A DNA stretch of 43,944 nt from contig CALHDG010000008.1 in assembly GCA_938023075.1 (NCBI GenBank), positions 1-43,944 on the forward strand, written 5' to 3'. This document shows positions 27,521-37,200 of this stretch, in pieces. A model generated the notes under the pieces. The model ran no database searches. It was not told where the DNA came from and saw only the letters and a list, made by a program, of their open reading frames with translations. Each line of letters opens with the position of its first letter. The stretch's first letter is position 1. Source of the stretch: an uncultured Chitinophagales bacterium (GTDB lineage Bacteria; Bacteroidota; Bacteroidia; Chitinophagales; JAHDHT01). The position numbers and the translations under genes were made by a program.

Positions 27521-28810
27521 ATGAATATTCCGAATATTGACCTTCCACGCCTAGTAATTATTGGTGCTGGTTTTGCCGGTTTGCAAATTGCCCGTAGAAT
27601 GAATACGAATTACTATCAAACCGTTTTATTAGATAAAAATAACTACCATACGTTTCAGCCTTTGTTATATCAAGTAGCATCTGCCGGTTTAGAACCCGAT
27701 TCTATTGCTTACCCCATCAGAAAAACCTTACGCAACCGGAAAAATACCTTTTTCCGGTTGGCAGAAGTGCAACAAATAGATGAAGAGAACAAACAAGTAA
27801 AAACCAATATTGGAAATTTAAAATTTGACAAATTAGTAATTGCCACCGGAGCATGCAATAATTTTTTTGGCAATGCAACTATAGAAATGAATAGCTTACC
27901 AATGAAATCGTTGACCGATGCCTTAAACTTAAGAAGTAAAATATTAGGTAATTTCGAAAAAGCCTTAAACACCAACAATTTATTAGAACGTGAAGCCTTG
28001 ATGAATTTTGTAATTGTAGGTGCCGGACCAACCGGTGTTGAATTAGCCGGTGCCTTAGCAGAGCTAAAAAACAAAGTACTTCCCAAAGATTTTCCTGATT
28101 TAGATTTGCGGAAAATGAACATCAATTTAATTGAAGGTGCACCAAAAATATTAGCTGCCATGAGTGAAACATCTTCCCAAAAAGCTCATCAATTTCTAAA
28201 ACAAATGGGAGTATATATTTACACCGATACCTTAGTTACCGACTACAAAAACAACCTGGTATTAACCAATAAAGATATTCAATTTACCACAGACACATTA
28301 ATTTGGGCAGCCGGTGTACAAGGTGATTTCCCGAAAGGTAAACACACCGAATTGATAGGCAAAAGTAACCGCATTATTACCAATGAGTTTTGTCAAATAA
28401 AAACGAGCGAAGATATTTTTGTGCTTGGTGATGCCGGCATTATTCAATCAGAACAATACCCGAACGGATTGCCTATGCTAGCTTCGGTGGCAATGCAACA
28501 AGGGCAATATTTGGCGAAAACCCTTAATCAAATGGCAGCCAATAAAAGTATACAACCATTTGTTTACAACGATAAAGGTACTATGGCGACAATAGGCAGA
28601 AATCAGGCGGTAGCAGAAATAGCGAAGTACAAATTTCAAGGCATATTTGCTTGGTTTGTTTGGATGCTCGTTCATCTGATGCTGCTGGTCGGTTTTAGAA
28701 ATCGCATAGTCGTTTTTATTAACTGGACCTGGAATTACTTTAATTACAACAATGGTTTGCGGCTAATTATCCGACCCTATAGACGACCCTTCAAAAAGAA
28801 CGTTCAATAA
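27521..28810 (+). CDS. Type II NADH:quinone oxidoreductase (NDH-2)
   Basis: Non-proton-pumping NADH dehydrogenase that passes electrons from NADH to the quinone pool. The N-terminal FAD-binding site is VIIGAGFAGLQIAR (12-25) and the central NADH-binding site is FVIVGAGPTGVELAGAL. The second FAD motif is DIFVLGDAG. The C-terminus has a hydrophobic, Trp-rich stretch (IFAWFVWMLVHLMLLVGF) that would anchor it to the inner membrane. 429 residues is typical. A family A repeat begins 17 bp after the stop. Confidence 0.93.
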   Translation: MNIPNIDLPRLVIIGAGFAGLQIARRMNTNYYQTVLLDKNNYHTFQPLLYQVASAGLEPDSIAYPIRKTLRNRKNTFFRLAEVQQIDEENKQVKTNIGNLKFDKLVIATGACNNFFGNATIEMNSLPMKSLTDALNLRSKILGNFEKALNTNNLLEREALMNFVIVGAGPTGVELAGALAELKNKVLPKDFPDLDLRKMNINLIEGAPKILAAMSETSSQKAHQFLKQMGVYIYTDTLVTDYKNNLVLTNKDIQFTTDTLIWAAGVQGDFPKGKHTELIGKSNRIITNEFCQIKTSEDIFVLGDAGIIQSEQYPNGLPMLASVAMQQGQYLAKTLNQMAANKSIQPFVYNDKGTMATIGRNQAVAEIAKYKFQGIFAWFVWMLVHLMLLVGFRNRIVVFINWTWNYFNYNNGLRLIIRPYRRPFKKNVQ

Positions 28811-28826
28811 AAGTTAAATACAATAT

Positions 28827-28960
28827 TTTTTTTGAAACGAAACGATGTTGCCTGCAGTAACTCGAGGTCCCGCTTTCCGCTAAATCTTTTTATTCCGCAA
28901 GCTCCATAAAAAGGATACCGCTGCAATCGGGGTTAACTTGCCAACCTCGCTCCGCCACAA
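28827..28960 (+). repeat. Family A intergenic hairpin repeat, copy A4
   Basis: T-run, GAAACGAAACG, spacer, GTCCCGCTTTCCGCTAAAT, stem, ATACCGCTGCAATCGGGGTTA. The inner stem is ATCTTTTTAT (28884-28893) with ATAAAAAGGAT (28906-28916), with one bulge. Confidence 0.75.
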
Positions 28961-29027
28961 TAATGTATTCTATTGAACATAAATTAATTACGAAATACCG
29001 TAATTTTACCAGCAAATTTTTTAGTTG

Positions 29028-30581
29028 ATGGTACTCTTTGTATTGAATTTGGGTTGGATAATAGTTTTATTGATCATAGCTTTTTTAATTATGGTCGCTA
29101 TTTATGATGTGTTTATCCAAAAAACTCATACCATATTGCACAACTTTCCAATAGTTGGGCATTTACGCTATTGGATAGAAAGTGTAGGACCCGAATTTAG
29201 GCAATACATAGTTGCCAACAACCGCGAAGAATTGCCCTTTAACCGAAGCCAACGCAGCTGGATTTATGCCTCTTCAAAAAAAGAAAACAATTACGAAGGT
29301 TTTGGATCGGACAAAGATTTCAACAGCCCCAACTATATTATTATTAAACCCGCCATGTTCCCCTACGCGGTTAAGAAAAATCACATCAACTATAAAGAGA
29401 AAGATTTTTTACCCGCCGCTAAAGTAATTGGTGCGAAACGTCAGAAACCCTATCGCCCCAAATCGGTTATTAATGTTTCGGCGATGAGTTATGGCTCGCT
29501 TTCCAAAGCAGCCATTGAAGCCTTAAACAAAGGCTCGATAAAAGCGGGCAATTATCACAATACGGGCGAGGGTGGCTTATCTCCATATCACAGTTTTGGA
29601 GCGGATGTCTGTTTTCATTTCGGTACCGGTTATTTTGGGGTACGCAATAAACAAGATGGTTCTTTTAGCATGGATAAAATGAAAGAGTTGGTAGCCAAAA
29701 ATCCCTTCATCAAAATGATTGAAGTAAAGCTCTCGCAAGGCGCTAAGCCCGGTAAAGGAGGTGTGTTACCGGCTAAAAAAATTACCCAAGAGATTAGTGA
29801 AATACGAGGTGTTGAAATGAATAAAGATGTCTTGTCGCCAGCTAATCATTCGGCATTTCACAATATTGATACCTTAATTGATTTTGTAGAAAGCATAGCC
29901 GAAGCAACGGGTTTGCCGGTAGGCATAAAATCAGCTGTAGGTTGTATGTCGCAATGGAATGAGTTAGCCGAAAAGATGAAAGCCACCGGCAAAGGACCAG
30001 ATTTTATTACCATTGATGGAGGTGAAGGCGGAACCGGAGCCGCCCCGCCCGCTTTTGCCGATCACGTTTCGATGCCTTTTATTTACGCTTTCCCAAAAGT
30101 GTATAAAGTATTTCAAAAATACGATATGGCAAAACAAATTGTGTGGATTGCTTCTGGAAAATTAGGTTTACCCGACCGCGCCACTATGGCTTTTGCCATG
30201 GGTGCCGACATTATTAACGTAGCCCGCGAAGCGATGCTATCTATTGGCTGTATACAAGCCCAAATTTGTCATACCAATCATTGCCCTAGTGGAGTAGCTA
30301 CACAAAACAAGTGGTTACAAAAAGGGATTCATGTTCCGCAAAAATCCGATCGTTTTTACCATTATGTAAAATCCTTACGCAAAGAACTATTAGAAATTAC
30401 GCACGCCTGCGGTTACGAACATCCCTGCGAAATAGAAATGAAAGATGTGGAAATTGCGATGGGCGATAATAATAAAACCATCACGTTACAACAATCGTAT
30501 GGCTACAAAAAAGAGCCGGTAGATTTTGCAGGAATGCAAGAGATGGTGGATTGTTGTTTTTTGGGTGGAGCTAATGCTTAG
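29028..30581 (+). CDS. FMN-binding glutamate-synthase-family protein, membrane-anchored
   Basis: Related to the synthase domain of glutamate synthase (GltB) but without the amidotransferase half. A TTG at 29025 is directly before the ATG at 29028; the ATG is preferred. A hydrophobic N-terminal helix (about 1-28) is followed by the conserved FMN barrel: INVSAMSYGSLSKAAIEAL, HNTGEGGLSPYH, KPGKGGVLPAKK, ITIDGGEGGTGAAP. The cysteine motif C-x5-C-x4-C (408, 414, 419) corresponds to the [3Fe-4S] ligands. Members are common but their physiological reaction is not established; glutamate synthesis cannot be assumed. The last 4 bp overlap the convergent anti-sigma-like gene. Confidence 0.9.
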   Translation: MVLFVLNLGWIIVLLIIAFLIMVAIYDVFIQKTHTILHNFPIVGHLRYWIESVGPEFRQYIVANNREELPFNRSQRSWIYASSKKENNYEGFGSDKDFNSPNYIIIKPAMFPYAVKKNHINYKEKDFLPAAKVIGAKRQKPYRPKSVINVSAMSYGSLSKAAIEALNKGSIKAGNYHNTGEGGLSPYHSFGADVCFHFGTGYFGVRNKQDGSFSMDKMKELVAKNPFIKMIEVKLSQGAKPGKGGVLPAKKITQEISEIRGVEMNKDVLSPANHSAFHNIDTLIDFVESIAEATGLPVGIKSAVGCMSQWNELAEKMKATGKGPDFITIDGGEGGTGAAPPAFADHVSMPFIYAFPKVYKVFQKYDMAKQIVWIASGKLGLPDRATMAFAMGADIINVAREAMLSIGCIQAQICHTNHCPSGVATQNKWLQKGIHVPQKSDRFYHYVKSLRKELLEITHACGYEHPCEIEMKDVEIAMGDNNKTITLQQSYGYKKEPVDFAGMQEMVDCCFLGGANA

Positions 30582-31330
30582 CTTAGCTTTTTTAATAAGT
30601 CTTGCGCTTGATTATAAAAATCAGCACTTTCGGGTAATTTTTTGAGGTGTTGAATAGCTTCACCTTTGTCTTTCTTTTTCAAGTAGGTTAAGGCTGCATA
30701 CCAATTAGCATAGTTTTTAAAACTTTGGTTGCCGGTGCGTTCAATTACAAAATTAAAAGTTGCAATCGCTTCATCGTATTTGCCTACATTATATTCTGCA
30801 TTGCCTTTGGCTAAATGTAGTTTTAAATCGCCAGTTTGGTTGTTGATGAAAATGTTGAGGGCGGTTTCGTAATCTTCATTTTGGTAGGCTTTTATGCCTT
30901 CATCTATAATTGTTTTTGGGAGTAAGTTTGGATCTTTTTGATATAAGTAAGGACTATAATATTGATCAGCAACATCGGAAAGTTTGGGAGAGCTAATCAT
31001 AAAAAATAAAACAGCGGCGGCAGCGGCAAGTGTTGCAAGAGGAAATAATCTTCTTACTAGACTAGGTCGTTTGGGCATAGGTTTCTCAACCATTTCTTCA
31101 CCATCCATCACTTTACTCAAAATACCTTCAAACTCCAAGCGTTCACCTTCATCAATTTTATTTATAGCTTGATAATTTGCAGCTAAGGTAGTATCTACTT
31201 CTATATGAAAGTTGACTTCCTCGTTTAAAGCTTTGTCTTGCTGCAGCAATTTTTCAAAAGCGGTTAATTCATCTTCCGCTAATTCGCCGTTTATATATTT
31301 GCTTATCGTTATGTTATCTTTGTTATTCAT
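30578..31330 (-). CDS. Anti-sigma-factor-like membrane protein with TPR domain
   Basis: Residues 1-60 (YINGELAEDELTAFEKLLQQ) have the helical form of Bacteroidota anti-sigma N-termini, without a zinc motif. One membrane helix follows (about 95-113, alanine-rich). Residues about 125-250 are TPR-like (AYQNEDYETALNIF, NVGKYDEAIATFNF, KKDKGEAIQHLKKL) and would be outside the inner membrane. It lies 81 bp downstream of the ECF sigma gene, the standard order for a sigma/anti-sigma pair. By analogy it would hold the sigma factor at the membrane until an envelope signal reaches the TPR domain; this is inferred from family and context. Confidence 0.75.
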   Translation of the reverse strand: MNNKDNITISKYINGELAEDELTAFEKLLQQDKALNEEVNFHIEVDTTLAANYQAINKIDEGERLEFEGILSKVMDGEEMVEKPMPKRPSLVRRLFPLATLAAAAAVLFFMISSPKLSDVADQYYSPYLYQKDPNLLPKTIIDEGIKAYQNEDYETALNIFINNQTGDLKLHLAKGNAEYNVGKYDEAIATFNFVIERTGNQSFKNYANWYAALTYLKKKDKGEAIQHLKKLPESADFYNQAQDLLKKLS

Positions 31331-31411
31331 AGTTACAATTTTACACTTTTCCTTTGTATAACTATATACCCCGTGTTTTAAAAATCTTAGGGCGTCTTTT
31401 TTTAATTAACC

Positions 31412-32032
31412 TTATCCAAAATTAAGTGTGTTAAATTCAGGATGTGCTTCAATGAGCTTTTTCAATTTTATCCGGCAACCGTGCATCGCCACAAAAACGG
31501 CGTTTGTAGAGTGTCTATCCATAATTTTTCTAATTTCTTCTGCTTTTTTTCCTTCAAACTTCAAATTAAGCATTTTTTGACAGTCTTCGCTCAACTTTTT
31601 AAAACAATCGTCAAATACATGCAACCTTCTCTCTTTAATATTTTCAGTATCCATATTAAAATAGTCCTCTACCGCTTCTGTATATTTGGGCACATCATTA
31701 ATTTCTGTGGAGGTATCTATGTTTTTTCGCTCTTTATCTCTGTTTAAATAGTTCAGCCACTTAAACCGGTATACCGGATAAAAATATGCGCCAAAGCTTG
31801 AAGTAAGTTCAACATTATTACTTTTTACTTTTTCCCACAAGGAAGTTAAAGTCTCCTGAAAAAGATTCTTTGCCTGATCTTTGGTGCCACTGTTTTGAAG
31901 TACAAATTGTACAACATCGCCATACCATTGTTGATAAATTTCTTTTATTAAAACATTATCATTATGCTTTAAGGCTTCAATATATTTTTGATCAGGATGT
32001 AAGGCCATACTACTTGGTTTTAATTTTGACAT
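31412..32032 (-). CDS. ECF-type RNA polymerase sigma factor
   Basis: 206 residues. The sigma-2 region (about 30-100) shows YQQWYGDVVQFVLQNSGTKD and LFQETLTSLWEKV. The sigma-4 region (about 140-195) shows CFKKLSEDCQKMLNLKFEGK and AVFVAMHGCRIKLKKLIEAH. It is divergent in type from housekeeping sigma factors and pairs with the anti-sigma-like gene downstream. The targets are unknown; the neighbouring secreted-protein genes (32340-42620) are the obvious candidates. Upstream, 32033-32339 has a palindrome at 32217 and nothing else I recognise. Confidence 0.87.
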   Translation of the reverse strand: MSKLKPSSMALHPDQKYIEALKHNDNVLIKEIYQQWYGDVVQFVLQNSGTKDQAKNLFQETLTSLWEKVKSNNVELTSSFGAYFYPVYRFKWLNYLNRDKERKNIDTSTEINDVPKYTEAVEDYFNMDTENIKERRLHVFDDCFKKLSEDCQKMLNLKFEGKKAEEIRKIMDRHSTNAVFVAMHGCRIKLKKLIEAHPEFNTLNFG

Positions 32033-32216
32033 GTTAAATTTAGGAAAATTTTTTATATAATTTGAATTTGTTCATTTTATTTTGTGCTATATAGGTTGCT
32101 ATCTAGAGCATTGTACAAATATGATGCTTTTTGTATTAGCTAAATAAATTGAATGACTAATGGTTTAAATTATATGATGAATTGCCATTTTAAACGGATA
32201 AGTTATATTCACTGCA

Positions 32217-32251
32217 AAAGGTGACACCTTTTTTTTAAAGATGTCACCTTT
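32217..32251. repeat. Double palindrome, left of the EGF lipoprotein gene
   Basis: Arms AAAGGTGACACCTTT and AAAGATGTCACCTTT (14 of 15 complementary) around five T. Each arm is itself a near-palindrome. It is 89 bp beyond the 3' end of 32340-33623 and could act as its terminator; an almost identical copy is at 33887. Confidence 0.75.
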
Positions 32252-32339
32252 GTTGATCCAACCAATTGAGCTTTGAAATTCTTTCGATTGAATTTAACCA
32301 TAAAATATTATGATTTACTTTATGGGAGAAGCTATACTA

Positions 32340-33623
32340 TTATTCGTTTACTAATTCATAAGTTATGGGGTTAAAATAAATGTCTAAGTTTGCATCATAA
32401 TCTCGGTTTTGATGAAGGTCATCACCGCTTGTATCGCCAATTATTTCAAAACGGTTTACCAAGTTACCAGCAAAGCTGCAATTCTCTTCAATACATTGGG
32501 TAGCACTTAAAACATCTAATGCATGGTCATTATCCATGTAATGGCACTTTGAAAATGTTTCGCTAACAATTCTATGAAATACCTTTCCGGGCGGAGCAAA
32601 CCTTAATGTGGTTACTTCTTCCTTTTTTCCTTCAGAACCATCTCCTCTCGTTTCTTTTGCCCGAAAAAATTTTCGAAGTTTCAACTCTCTTTTGTTTTTA
32701 ATAAAAATTTCTGCTTCAGCCCAAACTTCAGGACCGTTACCGCCAAACTCTGCATCTCCTCGCACTCGCTCGCTTGGATAAAACCGAATAACTGGAGGAG
32801 GTGTGAATGTATGGACAGTTGACTTTAACTCACTACAGTCGTGTCCTGTATATCCTTCTGGGCAATCACATTCCCCATTCACACATCTTCCACCATTTCT
32901 GCAAGATACCCCGACACAAGCATCAAAATTTTGGCAACGATCTCCACTATAGCCTGAAGGACAATCACATTTACCATCGATACAAACACCACCATTTAAA
33001 CAATTTGGAGGTTGAGTAATACATTTGTCTTCTTTTTCACATAACGTTCCACTGAAACCATTTGGACAGTTGCAAGCTCCATTTATACAAGTACCTCCAT
33101 TTTGGCAATTCACATTATCACATGGATTTTCTACTTTAGTTTCGCAACTGGGTCCGGTAAATCCATCTGGACAGATGCAAGCACCATTAAGGCAAGTTCC
33201 ATCATTTTCGCAAACAATGCCTTCCGTTTTGCAAGGGTCTTCGTTTTGACATCTTTCTCCACTAAAACCATAAAGGCATTCGCAAGTGCCATCTACGCAG
33301 CTGCCACCATTTTGGCAATCAACAGCATCGCAAGGCATAACTATTTTTGTTGCGCAGTCAGCTCCGGTAAAGTCATCTGGGCATTTACAAGTGCCATCAA
33401 CACAAGTACCTCCATTTAAACAATTTGGATTTTGAGTAATGCATTTGTCTTCAATTGTACACTTTGTACCTGTAAAACCTTTCGGGCATTCGCAAGTACC
33501 TTCCATACAAATACCGGAATTTTCGCAGACTACATCTTTACAAGCATCCGTACAAGATTGCATAATTAGTAATAAAGTGCTAACGACTGTTAGCCATAAT
33601 AGTTTTGATTTAATTACTTTCAT
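32340..33623 (-). CDS. Lipoprotein with seven EGF-like modules
   Basis: 427 residues. A lipoprotein signal ends at Cys24 (LLLIMQSC). Residues about 28-268 are seven EGF-like modules of 28-30 residues, each with six Cys and the CxNGGxCxxGxCxCPxGFxGxxC pattern (for example CQNGGTCINGACNCPNGFSG). The C-terminal 150 residues (FTPPPVIRFYPSERVRGDAE, LRFAPPGKVFHRIVSETFSK) are unlike anything I know. EGF arrays outside animals usually mediate protein contacts at the cell surface. It is divergent from the LRR-subtilase gene and flanked on both sides by GGTGACACC palindromes. Confidence 0.85.
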   Translation of the reverse strand: MKVIKSKLLWLTVVSTLLLIMQSCTDACKDVVCENSGICMEGTCECPKGFTGTKCTIEDKCITQNPNCLNGGTCVDGTCKCPDDFTGADCATKIVMPCDAVDCQNGGSCVDGTCECLYGFSGERCQNEDPCKTEGIVCENDGTCLNGACICPDGFTGPSCETKVENPCDNVNCQNGGTCINGACNCPNGFSGTLCEKEDKCITQPPNCLNGGVCIDGKCDCPSGYSGDRCQNFDACVGVSCRNGGRCVNGECDCPEGYTGHDCSELKSTVHTFTPPPVIRFYPSERVRGDAEFGGNGPEVWAEAEIFIKNKRELKLRKFFRAKETRGDGSEGKKEEVTTLRFAPPGKVFHRIVSETFSKCHYMDNDHALDVLSATQCIEENCSFAGNLVNRFEIIGDTSGDDLHQNRDYDANLDIYFNPITYELVNE

Positions 33624-34284
33624 TTTTTTGGATTTTAAAAGTTTTAAGAAAATTAAGTTTTTGATTCATTTTTCATTTTTTTAAAAGATTATATAATTGT
33701 TGTTACAAAAGGATATACCAAACAGTTGAAAATACTTAGCTGATTTTTATAAAAATTTTAAAATATTCAGTAATTACTAACTACAATTCAATTCTGCCTT
33801 TATATCCTTCTATACCAACATTGATATTTTTATTAGTCGGATGGATGATATTTTTTTGATTAGTTTTGAAAAAGCACTTCGCAAATGAGGTGACACCTTT
33901 TCAAAAAGGTGTCATCTCTGTAGTACAATCTTTTCCGTCATTCAGAATAGCAACGAAAAGAAACGAATAGTTTACTCAAAATCTGCTTATATAAAAAAGC
34001 AGGTTGGTCGCTCCATCGACTTTTAAAATAATTGGGAGATACTGCACCAATAATTCCGCTACACTACATCATTTCGCAGCGTGACTTGGGTATTTATCAG
34101 TCAGTCGTTTTCATCATTGTAAGAAGCTACAAAACAAAAAGCAACAGCCCACTCAAAAATTATTGTACAAAAAAAACCAACCCACTACTAAGGTTTTTAA
34201 AGTTTGTGATATATACAAACGTATGACAAAACAACAACCCTAAAACAATTATTATTTTTAGGTAATTAAAACAGTAAAAGAATT
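33624..34284. other. Divergent regulatory region, EGF lipoprotein / LRR-subtilase
   Basis: 661 bp with no convincing gene. It carries the second double palindrome (33887-33918) and a short inverted repeat GTTTGT/ACAAAC (34202-34207 and 34215-34220) 65 bp before the LRR-subtilase start. Both promoters must lie here. Confidence 0.6.
33887..33918. repeat. Double palindrome, right of the EGF lipoprotein gene
   Basis: Arms GAGGTGACACCTTTT and AAAAGGTGTCATCTC (14 of 15 complementary). Same core as the copy at 32217. No gene ends here on either strand, so a terminator role does not explain it. Confidence 0.75.
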
Positions 34285-37200
34285 ATGAAAGGAACAAGAA
34301 CAACTATTTGGCTATGCACCTTATTACTAATGTTATCATTAACCCACCTAACTGCCAATGCCCAATGCCATTTGGACGATTGGATTGCTTTAAAAGCCTT
34401 GTACGAAAGTACTGATGGCGATAATTGGACTGACAATACCAACTGGCAAGAGGTTACAGGTAATCAACCCACAGGCAATTGTAATCTGGGCAATTTGTTT
34501 GGAGTTCAATTAGATGAAAACGGCAGAGTTAGTTGCCTTGATTTAGACGGAGTTGATGATTGTTTAATTAATTACGGAAATGATGGTAATAATTTGAATG
34601 GAAGTATTCCACCCGAATTGGGTCGTTTAAGCGGTTTGACTCACTTGCTTTTGCAAAAAAATGAACTCAGTGGCAGTATTCCACCAGAAATGGGCGAATT
34701 AAGTAATTTGACTAACTTGTATTTGTCAGACAATCAACTCACCGGCAGTATTCCTCCAGAATTGGGCGAATTAAGCAATTTGGCTGCCTTGAGGTTGAAC
34801 TTCAATAAACTTAGCGGTAGTATTCCCCCTGAATTGGGTAAGTTAACCAATTTGGAATCTTTGTATTTGTCTGGCAATGAACTCAGTGGCAGTATTCCTC
34901 CCGAATTGGGCGAATTAATCAATTTGAAAGGTATGTGGTTAAATCAAAATAAACTTAGCGGTAGTATTCCCCCCGCGTTGGGTAAATTAAACAAATTGAT
35001 TTGGTTAATGTTGTACATGAATGAACTAAGTGGTAGTATTCCCCCTGAGTTAGGCGATTTGAGTAATTTACATGAGTTGGGCTTATTCAGAAATCAACTT
35101 AGCGGCAGCATTCCTCCCGAGTTGAGTACATTAAGCAAATTAACTAAATTGACTTTATACGCCAATCAACTCAATGGCAGTATTCCCCCCGAATTGGGTA
35201 ACTTAAACAATTTAGATTGGTTGGAAATTAATCATAACAACTTAAGCGGCTGTTATGATGCCAATTTAGCAAAACTTTGCACACAACTAAGCAACCCTGA
35301 TTTTAAGGGAAACGCAGACATTAGCGATGGTAACAACTTCGATGCTACATGGGAAGATTTTTGTGCTAAAGGTGTGGATGCTTGTATACCACCTGTTACT
35401 AATTGCCATATAGATGATTGGACAGCTTTAAAAGCATTATACGAAAGTACCGATGGCATTAATTGGACAAACAATACCAACTGGCAAGAGGTTACCGGTA
35501 ACCAACCAACCAACAATTGTAATTTGGAAACTTTATACGGAGTTCGTTTAGATGAAAACGGCAGAGTTAGTTGCCTTGATTTTGATGGGGTTGATGATTG
35601 TATAATTGATTACGGAGATGGTGGTAATAATTTGAATGGAAGTATTCCACCAGAAGTGGGTCGCTTAAGCAATTTAACTCGCTTGCTTTTGCATAACAAC
35701 AACCTCAGTGGTAATATTCCATTCGAATTGGGGAATTTAAGTAATTTGATTTTGTTGAATTTGTCAAGAAATAAACTAAACGGTAGCATACCTGTTGAAT
35801 TGGAAAAATTAAGCAATTTGACTTTGTTACATATGTTCACCAATCAGTTAAGTGACAACATCCCACCCGAATTGGGGAATTTGAGTAATTTGACTTCACT
35901 GTGGTTAGAAGGAAATCAACTCAGTGGCAATATTCCTCCAACATTGAGCCGTCTTAACAAATTGGAATATTTGGTTTTGCATAATAACCAACTGATTGGA
36001 GACATTCCCTACGAATTGGGTGAATTAAGCAATTTATTAGCATTGGGTTTATCAGGTAATCAACTCAGCGGCAGTATACCACCCGAGTTGAGCAAATTGA
36101 GCAAATTAATTTCATTATTATTGGCATTCAATGAACTCAACGGTACTATTCCGGTAGAGTTGGCTGATTTAACTGAATTAAAAAATTTGGAGTTACACGT
36201 CAATCAACTGAGCGGTAATATTCCTATCGAATTAACCAATTTAAGTAATTTGGAAAAATTGTCTTTGTCCATCAATCAACTTAGTGGTAGTATTCCTCCA
36301 GCATTGAGCAAGTTGAGCAATTTACAATATTTAGGCTTAAGAGAAAATGAATTTAGCGGCAGTATACCCCCCGAATTAGGCAATTTAAGTAATTTGCAAT
36401 ATTTAGGTTTGAGCAAAAACAAAATAATAGGTAACATGCCTACAGAATTGAGTAACTTAATCAATTTAGATTGGCTGGAAATTAATAATAATAACTTAAG
36501 CGGCTGTTATGATGCCAATTTAACGATACTTTGTACACAACTAAACAACACTAATTTTAAGGGAAATGCAGACATTAGCGATGGTAACAACTTCGATGCT
36601 ACTTGGGAAGATTTTTGTACCACGGATGCTGGTGTATGTATACCACCTATTACCAATTGCCATATAGATGATTGGACAGCTTTAAAAGCCTTATACGAAA
36701 GTACTAATGGCATTAATTGGACAAACAATACCAACTGGCAAGAGGTTACCGGCAACCAACCAACCAACAATTGTAATTTGGAAACTTTATACGGAGTTCG
36801 TTTGGATGAAAACGGCAGAGTTAGTTGCCTTGATTTTGATGGGGTTGATGATTGTATAATTGATTACGGAAGTGGTGGTAATAATTTGAATGGAAGTATT
36901 CCACCCGAAGTGGGGCGTTTAAATAATTTAACTCGCTTGCTTTTGCAAAATAACAACCTCAGTGGCAGTATTCCACCCGAATTGGGGAATTTAAGTAATT
37001 TGATTTGGTTGATTTTGGCTATAAATGAACTCAACGGCAGTATCCCAGCCGAATTAGGAAATTTAAACAATCTGACTTGGTTACATATATTCACAAATCA
37101 GCTAAGTGGCAGGATACCTCCCGAACTGGGAAATTTAAGTAATTTGTCTTCACTGTGGTTGGCAGACAATCAACTCATTGGAGAAATTCCTACCGAATTG

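Noticed and set aside
34032-34226. A 64-codon frame upstream of the LRR-subtilase gene
   Set aside because: No ribosome-binding context or recognisable motif, and it lies in the divergent promoter region.
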